Shown in pieces: positions 41,086 through 50,206 of a stretch of 64,000 nucleotides of DNA. The DNA is taken from the NCBI RefSeq assembly GCF_000284035.1, contig NC_016887.1:5456001-5520000 (forward strand), read 5' to 3'. Within the stretch, counting starts at the first letter, position 1; each line of letters starts with the position of its first letter. The notes below the pieces were generated by a model. That model saw nothing but the letters and a program-made list of their open reading frames with translations, searched no databases and was not told where the DNA came from. The translations under genes were made by a program, and so were the position numbers. Source of the DNA: Nocardia cyriacigeorgica GUH-2. Its GTDB lineage: Bacteria; Actinomycetota; Actinomycetes; Mycobacteriales; Mycobacteriaceae.

Positions 41086-41961
41086 TCAGCTGCGGGGGCG
41101 GCCGGCCAGTTCTTCGAGGCGGGCGATGCGGTCGGCCATCGGGGGGTGTGTGGAGAACCAGCGGGCGGCGCGCTCGCCCGGGCGGAACGGGTTGGCGATC
41201 ATCAGGTGCGACTGGGCGGTGAGCTGCGGTTCCGGTGGGAGTGGGGCGGCTTGGACGCCGCGTTCGAGCTTGCGCAGGGCCGAGGCGAGTGCGAGTGGAT
41301 CGCCGGTGAGTTCGGCGCCGGATTGATCGGCCTGGTATTCGCGGGAACGCGAGACGGCCAGCTTGATCAGGGTGGCCGCGATGGGGCCGAGTAGCGAGAC
41401 CAAGATCACGCCGATGATGTTCGGGCCGCCCTCGCGATTGCCGCCGAAGGCGGTGGCGAAGAAGGCCAGGTTGGCCAGGCCGGAGATGACCGCGGCCAGC
41501 GCACCGGCGACCGAGGAGATCAGGATGTCGCGGTTGTAGACGTGCGAAAGCTCATGGCCGAGCACCGCGCGCAACTCCCGTTCGTCGAGGATCTGCAAGA
41601 TGCCGCTGGTGCAGCAGACCGCCGCGTGACGCGGATTGCGGCCGGTGGCGAAGGCGTTGGGGGCGTTGGTCGGGCTGATGTAGAGCCGCGGCATCGGTTG
41701 ACGGGCCGCGGTGGCGAGCTCGCGAACGATCCGGTAGATGACCGGCGCCTCCAGCTCGCTGATCGGCTGGGCGTGCATGGCCTTCAAGGCGAGTTTGTCG
41801 CTGTTGAAATAGGCGTAGGCATTCATGCCGACCGCCAGCAGGATCGCGATGACCAGGATCGTCGGGCTGCGGAACATCGCCCCGGCGAACACGATCAGCG
41901 CGGAAAGGCCGATCATCAACCCGAAAGTCTTGATCCCGTTCGCATACCCATGCCCGTGCAT
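41086..41961 (-). CDS. htpX: zinc metalloprotease HtpX
   Basis: A 291-aa M48 membrane protease. Two N-terminal transmembrane helices lie at about 12-30 and 34-50. The zinc site HELSH is at residues 136-140, two further membrane segments follow (about 145-170 and 180-200), and the third ligand Glu lies in SREYQADQSG. It degrades damaged membrane proteins at the cytoplasmic face. The start is MHGHGYANG. In M. tuberculosis htpX also neighbours grcC1. Confidence 0.95.
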   Translation of the reverse strand: MHGHGYANGIKTFGLMIGLSALIVFAGAMFRSPTILVIAILLAVGMNAYAYFNSDKLALKAMHAQPISELEAPVIYRIVRELATAARQPMPRLYISPTNAPNAFATGRNPRHAAVCCTSGILQILDERELRAVLGHELSHVYNRDILISSVAGALAAVISGLANLAFFATAFGGNREGGPNIIGVILVSLLGPIAATLIKLAVSRSREYQADQSGAELTGDPLALASALRKLERGVQAAPLPPEPQLTAQSHLMIANPFRPGERAARWFSTHPPMADRIARLEELAGRPRS

Positions 41962-42124
41962 ACGTCTCCTCGCCGCTCCCCCGTCCTGTATGGATTTCCG
42001 CGCCGCCGCGCGGCGCGCAACGCTCCTCGACTGCTACTGATCTTCACGTAATCCAGCTGTGCGAGTGCTACAGAATGGCAACGATCGCGGCCGTGCCGGA
42101 GTTCCGGCCCGCCGCGGCGAGGGA

Positions 42125-43147
42125 CTACCCCACCCGTTCGATGGTGTAGCGAACCAGCCGCACCAGGGCGTCGTTGGCGGGGCCCGGCGGCAGCGCCGAG
42201 AGTTCGGCGTAGGCGAGGTCGGCGTATTCCTGCAGCTTCTGCTTGGCCTGGGCCATACCGGGGGAACGGCCGAGCAGTTCCAGCGCCTCATCGACCTCGG
42301 CGTCGGTTTCCAGCGGACGCGCCAGCAGGGTGCGCAGCCGGTCGCCGTCGGCGCCCTCGTCGCGCAGCGCGTAGAGCACCGGCAGGGTGTGCACGCCCTC
42401 GCGCAGGTCGGTGCCGGGGGTCTTGCCGGACTGGGCCGATTCGGAGGAGATGTCGATGATGTCGTCGGAGATCTGGAAGGCGGTGCCGACGGCGTCACCG
42501 AGACGGGCCAGCCGCTCGACGTGTTCACTGTCGGCGCCGGAGAAGGTGCCACCGAAACGTCCGGCGGCCGCGATCAGCGAACCGGTCTTCTCCCACACCA
42601 CGCGCAGGTAGTGCGCCACCGGATCCTTGGCTTCGGAGGCTCCCATGGTTTCGCGCATCTGACCGGTGACCAGTTCGGCGAAGGTTTCGGCGATGATGCG
42701 CACCGCGTCCGGGCCGAGGGTCGACACGAGCCGGGAGGCGTGCGCGAACAGGTAGTCGCCGGCCAGGATGGCGATGCTGTTGCCCCAGCGCGAATTCACG
42801 CTCGGGGCGCCGCGGCGCATGGTGGCCTCGTCCATCACGTCGTCGTGGTAGAGGGTGGCCAGATGCACCAGTTCGACGACGGTGCCCGCGGTGATCAGGG
42901 CCGGGTCGGTCGGGCGCGGGCCGAGCTGGCCGGTGAGGATGGTGAACAGCGGGCGGAAACGTTTACCGCCGGCCTTGGCCAGGTGCAGCGCCGCTTCCTG
43001 AAGGAACGACGCACCGTCGGACAGCTCCTCGATCAGGAGCTTTTCGACGTCGGCCAGGCCGCTGCGCACCGTCGCGGCGAGTTCGGAATCGCCGAGATCC
43101 ACCCCCGCTACTACCGTGCTCTCGTCGCTCACAGCAGATGTGCTCAT
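42125..43147 (-). CDS. grcC: polyprenyl diphosphate synthase (GrcC-like)
   Basis: A 340-aa trans-prenyltransferase. The first Asp-rich motif is HDDVMDE (LVHLATLYHDDVMDEATMRRG) and the second is DDIID (FQISDDIIDISSE); GGKRFRPL marks the IPP-binding region. Its place beside menJ suggests it makes the menaquinone side chain, as inferred for mycobacterial GrcC1. Chain length cannot be read with confidence. The ATG at 43147 has GGGAGAAGAA upstream; longer in-frame extensions are rejected. It is divergent from menJ. Confidence 0.92.
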   Translation of the reverse strand: MSTSAVSDESTVVAGVDLGDSELAATVRSGLADVEKLLIEELSDGASFLQEAALHLAKAGGKRFRPLFTILTGQLGPRPTDPALITAGTVVELVHLATLYHDDVMDEATMRRGAPSVNSRWGNSIAILAGDYLFAHASRLVSTLGPDAVRIIAETFAELVTGQMRETMGASEAKDPVAHYLRVVWEKTGSLIAAAGRFGGTFSGADSEHVERLARLGDAVGTAFQISDDIIDISSESAQSGKTPGTDLREGVHTLPVLYALRDEGADGDRLRTLLARPLETDAEVDEALELLGRSPGMAQAKQKLQEYADLAYAELSALPPGPANDALVRLVRYTIERVG

Positions 43148-43368
43148 TTCTTCTCCCAGCGATGCGTCCGACCCACGGTCAAAGAACCTAGCGTGTCCAC
43201 GGTAGATAACCCCATGAACACCGTCACTCCCGGCAATATCCGCTGGGGCGCACCGCACACCTTCGCATACCGGACGCGGCGGCGGACGGCGAGCCCGGCG
43301 GAGCGTCCGCCGCATGTCACATGGCACCGGCGTCGACACCGGTGCGGGCGCGCTGCGAGTATGGGTCC

Positions 43369-44649
43369 ATGGGTGCACCGGATGTCACACCAGCGGGCGG
43401 CGACGAGCAGGCACACGGCGCGGTTCCCGCGCACGCCGATGTCGTCGTGGTCGGGGCCGGACCGGCCGGATCGGCGGCGGCGACCTGGGCGGCACGGGCG
43501 GGTCGCGACGTACTGCTGGTCGATTCGGCGGTGTTCCCGCGTGACAAGACCTGCGGAGACGGCCTGACCCCGCGTGCCACCGCCGAATTGGAGCACCTCG
43601 GACTCGGTGACTGGGTGCGCGCGCACACCGTCAACCACGGACTGCGGATGACGGGCTTCGGGCGCGAGGAGCTGCTGCCCTGGCCGGGCGGATCGTTCCC
43701 CACCTACGGAAGTGCCGTGCCGCGCACCGAACTCGACGACAAGCTGCGCGAGACCGCGGTGAAGTCGGGTGCGGCGATGCTGGAGGGCGCCAAGGTCGTC
43801 GACGTCGCGCGGGACGGGGATCGCGTCACCAGCGTCACCGTGCGCACCGGCAGCGGCACGCGCTCGATCGGCTGCAACACCCTCGTCGTCGCCGACGGGG
43901 TGCGCTCGCCCGTCGGCAAGATCCTCGGGCGGGAATGGCATCGGCAGTACGCCTACGGTGTGGCCGCTCGGGCCTACATCACCTCGGGGCGCTCGGCCGA
44001 TCAGTGGATCACCTCGCATCTGGAATTGCGCGATGCGAACGGTGCGCTGGTGCCCGGGTACGGCTGGGTGTTCCCGCTGGCCAACGGTGAGGTCAATATC
44101 GGGGTCGGTTCGCTGGCCACCGAGCGTCGTCCGTCGCATATCGCGTTGAAGCCGCTGCTCGAGCACTACACCGGGTTGCGCCGGGAGGAATGGGAGTTCA
44201 GCGGGTCGCTGCGGGCGGTGGCGTCGGCGCTGCTGCCGATGGGCGGTGCGGTGTCGAATATCGCCGGTCGCAACTGGGTGCTGGTCGGTGACGCCGCCGG
44301 CTGCGTCAACCCGCTCAACGGCGAGGGCATCGATTACGGCCTCGAAGGCGGCCACATGCTCGCCGATCTGCTCGACGAACCCGATCTGAGCACGGTCTGG
44401 CCGGAACTGCTGCGGGCCCGCTACGGCCGCACCTATTCGGTGGCGCGCCGGATCGCCGGACTGGCCACCCACCCACGAATGGTGCCGCTGGGCGGCCCGC
44501 CGGTGATGCGGTCGAAGTTCTTGCAGCGCACCGCGGTTCGGGTGATGGGCAATCTGGTCACCGACGAGGACGTGGATCTGGTGGCGCGGGCCTGGCGGAT
44601 GGCGGGGCGGGTGTCGCGGCGGTTCGACGAGCGCCCGCCGTTCTGCTGA
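43369..44649 (+). CDS. menJ: geranylgeranyl reductase family FAD protein, probable menaquinone reductase MenJ
   Basis: A 426-aa flavoprotein. The FAD motif is VVVVGAGPAGSAAATWAARAG; other parts are the CGDGLTPRA loop (Cys close to flavin), WVLVGDAAGCVNPLNGEGID, and the C-terminal lid. The family saturates prenyl double bonds. Next to the polyprenyl synthase it fits MenJ, which reduces one isoprene unit of menaquinone-9 in mycobacteria. The ATG at 43369 is chosen; an in-frame ATG at 43321 would add 16 poorly conserved residues. Promoters for both divergent genes lie in 43148-43368. Confidence 0.9.
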   Translation: MGAPDVTPAGGDEQAHGAVPAHADVVVVGAGPAGSAAATWAARAGRDVLLVDSAVFPRDKTCGDGLTPRATAELEHLGLGDWVRAHTVNHGLRMTGFGREELLPWPGGSFPTYGSAVPRTELDDKLRETAVKSGAAMLEGAKVVDVARDGDRVTSVTVRTGSGTRSIGCNTLVVADGVRSPVGKILGREWHRQYAYGVAARAYITSGRSADQWITSHLELRDANGALVPGYGWVFPLANGEVNIGVGSLATERRPSHIALKPLLEHYTGLRREEWEFSGSLRAVASALLPMGGAVSNIAGRNWVLVGDAAGCVNPLNGEGIDYGLEGGHMLADLLDEPDLSTVWPELLRARYGRTYSVARRIAGLATHPRMVPLGGPPVMRSKFLQRTAVRVMGNLVTDEDVDLVARAWRMAGRVSRRFDERPPFC

Positions 44650-44708
44650 ACCGCCGCCCGTGCGGTCCGCCGGCTGACGGTGAGTCGGCGCCGGCATACA
44701 GTGGTCCG

Positions 44709-45140
44709 GTGACGCCGCGACCGGTGCCCGAAGACCTGCTCCCGCATCTGCGGCGAGCGCGGGATCTCGCCGACCGCGAATACGCCCAGCCGCTGGACCT
44801 GGACGGTCTGGCCGCCGCGGCTGGGGTGTCGAAGTATCACTTTTTGCGCTGTTTCGCCGCGACCTACGGCAAGACCCCCGCGGTGTATCTGGCCGAGCGA
44901 CGCATCGAGCGGGCGCAGGACCTGTTGCGCGCCACGAATGTCACCGTGACCGAGGCCTGCATGCTCGTCGGCTACACCAGTCTCGGATCGTTCTCCCGCA
45001 AGTTCACCGAACTGGTCGGGATGTCGCCGTCGGCGTATCAGGCGAAGTTCGCCGCCGACGGCGCGCCCCGGATCCCCGGTTGCTATGTGTTCATGCACGG
45101 GCTCTCCGATCGCGCGCCGCGGCCCGACCGCGGTCTGTGA
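44709..45140 (+). CDS. AraC family transcriptional regulator (HTH only)
   Basis: A 143-aa protein that is almost only the double HTH: LDLDGLAAAAGVSKYHFLRCFAATYGKTPAVYLAERRIERAQDLL and VTEACMLVGYTSLGSFSRKFTELVGMSPSAYQ. There is no separate sensing domain, which suggests constitutive DNA binding or a partner. It is followed after 60 bp by a VOC protein, a recurring actinobacterial pair that it probably controls. Confidence 0.9.
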   Translation: MTPRPVPEDLLPHLRRARDLADREYAQPLDLDGLAAAAGVSKYHFLRCFAATYGKTPAVYLAERRIERAQDLLRATNVTVTEACMLVGYTSLGSFSRKFTELVGMSPSAYQAKFAADGAPRIPGCYVFMHGLSDRAPRPDRGL

Positions 45141-45200
45141 ACCCAGCACAGAGCAATTTCGGAGAAGCCGCAGCGGTCTGGCCCGCCCTAGCCTGAGTTC

Positions 45201-45653
45201 ATGACTCCGATCAAGAACATTTCGCTGGTCACGGTGTATGTGACCGATCAGGACGCGGCCAAGAACTGGTACATCGACAAGCTCGGTTTCGTGGAGACCG
45301 CCGATATCACGATGGGCGACAACGGGTTCCGGTGGGTCAGCGTCTGCCATCCGGATCAGCGCGAGCTGGAGGTGACGCTGATGGTGCCCGGCCCGCCGCT
45401 GGACGACAATCTCGCCGACGCGATCCGGCGCGCGCTCGCCAACGGGACCCACGGCGCGCTCGGGCTCAATACCGACAATTGTCAGAAGGCCTATGAGGAG
45501 CTGTCGGCCAAGGGCGTCGAGTTCGTGCAACCGCCGTCGGACCGTCCCTACGGTGTGGAGGCGGTGTTCCGGGACAATTCGGGGAACTGGCTGGTCCTGG
45601 TCGAGCCGAAGGCCTATGACGAGAGCAAGGACTACGACCCGGCCGCGCAGTGA
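45201..45653 (+). CDS. VOC family (glyoxalase fold) protein
   Basis: A 150-aa protein made of the paired beta-alpha-beta-beta-beta modules: MTPIKNISLVTVYVTDQDAAKNWYIDKLGF, then ALGLNTDNCQKAYEELSAKGVEFVQPPSDRPYGVEAVFRDNSGNWLVLVEP. The E-x-x-F-R-D-x-x-G end is the usual metal-site strand. The substrate is unknown. It probably forms a bicistron with the AraC gene and is closed by the hairpin at 45660. Confidence 0.85.
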   Translation: MTPIKNISLVTVYVTDQDAAKNWYIDKLGFVETADITMGDNGFRWVSVCHPDQRELEVTLMVPGPPLDDNLADAIRRALANGTHGALGLNTDNCQKAYEELSAKGVEFVQPPSDRPYGVEAVFRDNSGNWLVLVEPKAYDESKDYDPAAQ

Positions 45654-45659
45654 GGCGTC

Positions 45660-45692
45660 GCCGGATGTGCGCCGCGACGGTGCACATCCGGC
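45660..45692. terminator. hairpin between VOC and DUF2505 genes
   Basis: A perfect 11-bp stem (GCCGGATGTGC with GCACATCCGGC) and 11-nt loop lie between convergent stops. Confidence 0.65.
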
Positions 45693-45711
45693 TGGCTCGC
45701 AGGGGCGTGGA

Positions 45712-46218
45712 TCAGGCGGAGGCCTGCTCGGCGAACCACTTCTCGATGAACTTGCGTTCGCTGTCGAGGACGCGGTGGTGCAACTGCTCGGCCAGCGGCT
45801 CGATGGCGCCGCCGACCAGCGGAACCTTGACCTTCACGGTGCCGACGACCTCGATTTCGCTGCCCTCGGCGGTGGCGCGCAGCTCATAGGTGCCCGACAT
45901 CTCCGAGTTGACGCCCTTGGAGGTGCCTTCGAAGCTGCCCTTGGCGATTTCGCCGGTCAGCGGCTGCCAGGTGTCGGTGCGGGAGACGACCAGATCGCTC
46001 TTGAGCACCTTGCGCACGATGCTCGGAATCTTGTCGGGCCGGATCTTCTCGCTCATCGCGAGCCGGATGGTGCCCTCGCCGCCCGGATGGGCCAGATCGA
46101 GGGTGGCGGTCTCGGCGCCGGCGAAACGCGCCTGCCACAGCTCGTCGCCGGTGAGTGCCCGGTGCAGGTCTTCCACCGGAACGGTGTAGGGCACCGTGAA
46201 GCTGAATTTTCGGGACAT
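45712..46218 (-). CDS. DUF2505 family protein
   Basis: A 168-aa protein with a START-like alpha/beta layout: MSRKFSFTVPYTVPVEDLHRALTGDELWQARF, GTYELRATAEGSEIEVVGTVKVKVPLVGGAIEPLAEQ and a closing helix LDSERKFIEKWFAE. This matches DUF2505 of actinobacteria, which is SRPBCC-like and presumed to bind a hydrophobic ligand. It is divergent from the DUF3592-like gene by 50 bp. Confidence 0.85.
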   Translation of the reverse strand: MSRKFSFTVPYTVPVEDLHRALTGDELWQARFAGAETATLDLAHPGGEGTIRLAMSEKIRPDKIPSIVRKVLKSDLVVSRTDTWQPLTGEIAKGSFEGTSKGVNSEMSGTYELRATAEGSEIEVVGTVKVKVPLVGGAIEPLAEQLHHRVLDSERKFIEKWFAEQASA

Positions 46219-46268
46219 GGCGTCACGGTAGCCGACCCGGCCGGGGGCGGCCCGGTGTCCAGTAACCT

Positions 46269-46739
46269 GTGGCGGTGTCGGAAACCAGTCAGCTGGAAGG
46301 GCGTCCGGTCCGCCTGCGGCGGGCGCGGATCGGCGTACTCACGGCCGCGATCGTGGTCAGTGTGCTGATGGGGCTGCTGGTGCTGGCGGCCTGGCGCAAC
46401 GACTACCAGATCAGCTCGGATATGGGCCGCACCACCGGCGAGGTGCTCTCGGCGGGGCGGCTGCGCTCGACGGTGATGTATGTGACGCCCGACGGGGTGA
46501 CGCACAACCCGAAGGTCGGGGTGCTCTACCCGACCAACCTCACCAAGGGTGAGCACATCAATGTCGAATACAACCGGGCCGATCCCGACCTGGTGCGCGT
46601 GGCCGGGCGCGATGTGCGGGTCGCGATACCGCCCGCGCTGTCGGTGATCGCGGTGACCTGGGCGCTCGCGCTGCCGACGCTGTGGATTCTGCGGCGGATG
46701 GGGCGCAGGCCGGTCGTGGTGGCGAGCGCGCAGGTCTGA
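46269..46739 (+). CDS. DUF3592-like membrane protein
   Basis: A 156-aa protein with a membrane helix at about residues 22-42, an extracytoplasmic domain (about 45-110) with GEVLSAGRLRSTVMYVTPDGV and VEYNRADPDLVRVAGR, and a second helix at about 115-138. This is the DUF3592 layout. M. tuberculosis has a similar gene directly before its mgtA. Two GTG starts six bases apart are possible. Function unknown. Confidence 0.75.
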   Translation: MAVSETSQLEGRPVRLRRARIGVLTAAIVVSVLMGLLVLAAWRNDYQISSDMGRTTGEVLSAGRLRSTVMYVTPDGVTHNPKVGVLYPTNLTKGEHINVEYNRADPDLVRVAGRDVRVAIPPALSVIAVTWALALPTLWILRRMGRRPVVVASAQV

Positions 46740-46820
46740 CCGGGAGCTGTTCGCCGGAACTTCGCGTGGGCGTCATGTCGGCGTGACTGGGGTGACGGCG
46801 CCGACAACCACACTGGAGAC

Positions 46821-47963
46821 GTGCGCGTAGCCATCGTGTCGGAGTCTTTCCTGCCGAATATGAACGGTGTCGTCAATTCCGTGCTCCGGGTCCTCGATCA
46901 TCTGGACCAGCACGGGCACGACGCGCTGGTCGTCGCGCCGGACACGGTGCGCGGCGAGCCACCCGCACCACGATTCCACGGGCGGTTCCCGGTGTACCGG
47001 GTGCCCGCGGTGATGGTCCCGAAGATCAGTTCGCTGCCCGTCGGCCTGCCGCAACCGGGAATGGTGCGGGCCATCGCGGATTTCGACGCCGACGTGGTGC
47101 ATCTGGCCTCGCCGTTCCTGCTCGGCGCCGGTGGGCTCGGGGCGGCGTTGCGGCTGGATCTGCCTGCGGTGGCGGTGTATCAGACCGACGTCGCCGGATT
47201 CGCGAAGAGCTATGGGCTCGGCTTGGCCAGCCGCGCGGCCTGGGGGTGGACGCGGCGGATCCACGAGGGTGCGGCGCGCACGCTGGCGCCGTCGTCGGCG
47301 GCGGCCGCGGATCTGGCCCGGCACGGCATCCCGCGGGTGCATCGGTGGGGGCGCGGGGTGGATATCGCGCGGTTCACGCCGTCGGCGCAGCGGGCCGGCC
47401 TGCGGGAATCGTGGCTGGGTGGTTCGTCGAAACTGATCGTCGGCTTCGTCGGCCGGTTGGCGCCGGAGAAGCACGTCGAACGGCTGGCGGCGCTCGCTCA
47501 CGATCCGGACATCCAGCTGGTGATCGTCGGTGACGGCCCTGAACGCGCCCGGCTGACCCGGCTGCTGCCCGGCGCGATCTTCACCGGCGAACTCGGCGGC
47601 GACGAACTCGCCCAGGCCTACGCGAGCCTCGATGTGATGGTGCACGCCGGCGAACACGAAACCTTCTGCCAAGGCGTGCAGGAGGCGCTGGCCTCCGGCG
47701 TCCCCGTCATCGGCCCCGACGCCGGCGGCCCGCGCGACCTGATCGCCCACTGCCGCAACGGATACCTGCTGCCGGTGGACCGTTTCACCGAACTGCTCCC
47801 CAGCGCCGTCGCCGCCCTCCGCGACCCCACCCTGCGCACCCGCTTCGCCGGCGCCGCCCGCAAATCCGTCCTGCACCGCACCTGGCCCGCCATCTGCGCG
47901 GAGTTGATGGGGCATTACGCCGAGGTGAGCGGCACCGAACTCCGGATACCGCGCTCGGCGTAG
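46821..47963 (+). CDS. mgtA: GT4 glycosyltransferase, MgtA-like mannosyltransferase
   Basis: A 380-aa GT-B fold enzyme. The N-terminus is MRVAIVSESFLPNMNGVVNSVLRVLDHL, and the C-terminal donor site has VGFVGRLAPEKHVERL and HAGEHETFCQGVQEALASGVPVIGPDAGGPRDL, the E-x7-E motif of GT4. The closest known role is that of mycobacterial MgtA (Rv0557), a GDP-mannose-dependent mannosyltransferase acting on a glucuronic-acid diacylglycerol in lipomannan-type glycolipid synthesis; gene order agrees. It starts with GTG. Confidence 0.85.
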   Translation: MRVAIVSESFLPNMNGVVNSVLRVLDHLDQHGHDALVVAPDTVRGEPPAPRFHGRFPVYRVPAVMVPKISSLPVGLPQPGMVRAIADFDADVVHLASPFLLGAGGLGAALRLDLPAVAVYQTDVAGFAKSYGLGLASRAAWGWTRRIHEGAARTLAPSSAAAADLARHGIPRVHRWGRGVDIARFTPSAQRAGLRESWLGGSSKLIVGFVGRLAPEKHVERLAALAHDPDIQLVIVGDGPERARLTRLLPGAIFTGELGGDELAQAYASLDVMVHAGEHETFCQGVQEALASGVPVIGPDAGGPRDLIAHCRNGYLLPVDRFTELLPSAVAALRDPTLRTRFAGAARKSVLHRTWPAICAELMGHYAEVSGTELRIPRSA

Positions 47964-47979
47964 ACGGCCCGCGAGCCTC

Positions 47980-48045
47980 GCCCCGATGCTGCTCGTCGCA
48001 TCGGGGCGGTGGCCGTTTGACCGGGGCGGCAGGTAGCCGCCCCGG
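47980..48045. terminator. two hairpins between mgtA and P450
   Basis: Two perfect 10-bp stems in a row, GCCCCGATGC/GCATCGGGGC (47980-48007, 8-nt loop) and CCGGGGCGGC/GCCGCCCCGG (48021-48045, 5-nt loop), lie between convergent genes. Each may serve one strand. Confidence 0.7.
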
Positions 48046-48050
48046 ACCTT

Positions 48051-49265
48051 TCACGCCGTGGTCCAGGTGACCGGGAGTTCGTGGACGCCATAGATGTTCA
48101 TGTCGGTGCGGAGCTTCACCTCCTCCGCCGGGATGGCGAGGGCGAGGGTGGGGAAGCGGCGGAGGAGGCCGGCGAAACCGGCGCGCATCTCGATGCGGGC
48201 CAGCTGCTGGCCGAGGCACTGGTGGATGCCGTGGCCGAAGGTGGTGTGGCCGCGGGCCTTGCGGTGGACGTCGAGGCGGTCGGGGTCGGGGAAACGCTGG
48301 GGGTCGCGGTTGGCGGCCAGTAGCGAGATGACGACGGTGGAGCCTGCGGGGATGGTTTCGCCGCAGAGTTCGATGTCCTCGGTGGCGTAGCGGTAGAAGA
48401 TGTCGGCGACCGAGAGGTAGCGCAGCAGTTCTTCGACGGCGTCGGGGATCAGCTCGGGGTCGGCGTGCAACCGGGCCAGCTGGTCGGGATGCTCGAGCAG
48501 GGCGAAGGTGCCGAGCGCGAGCATGTTCGCGGTGGTCTCGTGACCGGCGAGCAGCAGCAGGAAGGCGATGCCGGTGAGCTCGTCGATGCCCAGATCCTCG
48601 TCGCGGGCCAGGTCGGACAGGATGTCCTCGCCGGGTTCGGCGCGCTTGGCGGTGACCAGTTCGGCGAGGTAGCCGTGCATGGCGCCGAATGCGCCCATCT
48701 TCTCCTCCAGCGTCTGGTCCTTGACCAGGAACTTGGCGGAGTTCACCTGGAAGGTCGCGCGATCGGCGTAGGGCACGCCGAGCATCTCGCAGATCACCAG
48801 CGACGGCACCGGCAGCGCGAACTCCGAGACCAGGTCGACCGGCGGGGCGAGTCGCGCCATAGCATCGAGCTGCTGCTCGACGATCTCGCTGATGCGCTCT
48901 TCCAGCGCCCGCATCCGCCGGACGGTGAACGCACCGGTGAGTTTGCGCCGCAACCGGGTGTGATCCGGCGGATCCATGGCGACGAACACCCCCGGCATCT
49001 GCGGCGACGGCTCAGTGGCGGCCGGCATCCCGGGCGTCTCGTAGGGCACATGCACGATGCCGAGGTCCTGGCGCGAGCTGAACCGGGTGTCGGCCATCAG
49101 CGTGCGCACCGCCTCGTAACCGGTCACCAGCCAGCCGTCGTGGCCGTCGGGGAACCGCAGCGGGCTGACCGGGCGGGTCTCGCGCAGCCGGGTGATCTCG
49201 CTCGGCGGATCGAAGGGGCCGGCGTCGCGTTGCATCGGAAGGCCGTAGGGCACTGTCTCGGTCAT
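48051..49265 (-). CDS. cytochrome P450
   Basis: A 404-aa soluble bacterial P450. The I-helix oxygen site is LLLAGHETTAN, the ExxR lies in VEELLRYLS-adjacent sequence, and the heme loop FGHGIHQCLGQQLARIEM has the Cys ligand at residue 350. The overall sequence resembles the CYP105/CYP107-like group, often involved in secondary-metabolite or xenobiotic oxidation. The substrate is unknown. It lies in an operon behind DUF4097 and a ferredoxin that probably delivers its electrons. This operon carries one of the three heptamer promoters. Confidence 0.94.
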   Translation of the reverse strand: MTETVPYGLPMQRDAGPFDPPSEITRLRETRPVSPLRFPDGHDGWLVTGYEAVRTLMADTRFSSRQDLGIVHVPYETPGMPAATEPSPQMPGVFVAMDPPDHTRLRRKLTGAFTVRRMRALEERISEIVEQQLDAMARLAPPVDLVSEFALPVPSLVICEMLGVPYADRATFQVNSAKFLVKDQTLEEKMGAFGAMHGYLAELVTAKRAEPGEDILSDLARDEDLGIDELTGIAFLLLLAGHETTANMLALGTFALLEHPDQLARLHADPELIPDAVEELLRYLSVADIFYRYATEDIELCGETIPAGSTVVISLLAANRDPQRFPDPDRLDVHRKARGHTTFGHGIHQCLGQQLARIEMRAGFAGLLRRFPTLALAIPAEEVKLRTDMNIYGVHELPVTWTTA

Positions 49266-49298
49266 CGGAATTCCTTGTCGAAGAGAAGATTCGAAAAG

Positions 49299-49493
49299 CT
49301 AGTCGCGGAAGGTGATGGCGCCGGACGGGCACAGCAGCGCGGCCTCGCGGACCGCCGACTCGTCCTGCGCGGCGGGAGAGTGAACCGGCAGCACCCGCCC
49401 GTCGTCCGGGTCCTGGTCGAAGACGGCGGGAGCGGTGAGCGCGCACATACCTGCGCCGATGCACCGCTCCCGGTCCACCTGCAGTTCCAGCAC
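49299..49493 (-). CDS. 3Fe-4S ferredoxin (P450 partner)
   Basis: A 64-aa ferredoxin: MLELQVDRERCIGAGMC, then a long middle part and LLCPSGAITF. The cluster ligands are C11, C17 and C55, with Ala14 where a 4Fe ferredoxin has Cys, so a 3Fe-4S cluster is expected. Such ferredoxins sit beside P450 genes and hand electrons to them. FprB at 2760 could be a reductase, but nothing links them directly. Confidence 0.92.
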   Translation of the reverse strand: MLELQVDRERCIGAGMCALTAPAVFDQDPDDGRVLPVHSPAAQDESAVREAALLCPSGAITFRD

Positions 49494-49501
49494 GGCTCGG
49501 C

Positions 49502-50140
49502 CTACGCGGCGGCGGCGTGCCGGATGACGATGTTGCCGAGCGAGTTCCGCGCGAACACCCGCACGGTGTCGGCCGCGTCGGCACCGACGGGAGCCAGCGT
49601 GTTCTGCACGGTGCCGCGGGCGACCTCGGTCTCCAGCCGCACTGCGCTGCCCGGGTGAATGCCCACCTCGAGTGCGCCGACCGAGGTCTCCAGCCGCAGC
49701 TCACCGCGCACGGCGGCACCGATGCGGATATCGCCCTTGGCGGTCTTCGCCGTCACCGAGCCCAGCGGACGCTCGACGACGATGTCGCCCAGCGACACGC
49801 TCAGCTCGCAATGGCCGAGTTCGCCCGCGCCGACGACCTGCCCGACGGCGGTGGTGCTGGTCAGCTCCGAGCCGGCGGGCACCTCGATGGTCACGGTGAT
49901 CGCGGCGTTGCCACCGAACGGGGTGTGGGTGCGCCAGGTCTTCGGAGTGCGCACGCTCAGCACGCCGCCGGCGAATTCGACGGTGGTCTGCTCGGCGGCC
50001 CGCACGTCGGCCTTCTTCGATTCGTCGGCCGGGCGGACCACCACGACGCTGTCGGTGCGCTCGGAGGCGATGACGGTGACGTCGGCGGCCAGCACATCGA
50101 CGGTGACGGCGATCGGCTGCGGGGTCTGGAAGGTGTACAT
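49502..50140 (-). CDS. DUF4097 family beta-repeat protein
   Basis: A 212-aa protein of repeated short beta-strands (VTVDVLAADVTVIASE, SVSLGDIVVERPLGSVTAKTAKGDIRIG, LRLETSVGALEVGIHPGS), predicted to form a right-handed beta-helix. This is DUF4097, common in actinobacteria near AfsR/SARP regulators and ABC transporters. It has no signal peptide, and its function is unknown. GAGGAG precedes the ATG. It heads the operon with ferredoxin and P450, about 60 nt downstream of the predicted start from the heptamer promoter at 50207. Confidence 0.82.
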   Translation of the reverse strand: MYTFQTPQPIAVTVDVLAADVTVIASERTDSVVVVRPADESKKADVRAAEQTTVEFAGGVLSVRTPKTWRTHTPFGGNAAITVTIEVPAGSELTSTTAVGQVVGAGELGHCELSVSLGDIVVERPLGSVTAKTAKGDIRIGAAVRGELRLETSVGALEVGIHPGSAVRLETEVARGTVQNTLAPVGADAADTVRVFARNSLGNIVIRHAAAA

Positions 50141-50206
50141 GGTGGTCTCCTCGAGATCGTGCTCCCGCCGCCTGCTCGCCGCGGTCGCTGTTGCGTTGAT
50201 GGGATT

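Noticed and set aside
43148..43378. A longer polyprenyl synthase starting at 43378
   Set aside because: The added residues overlap the menJ start region and lack family sequence; the ATG at 43147 has a good ribosome binding site.
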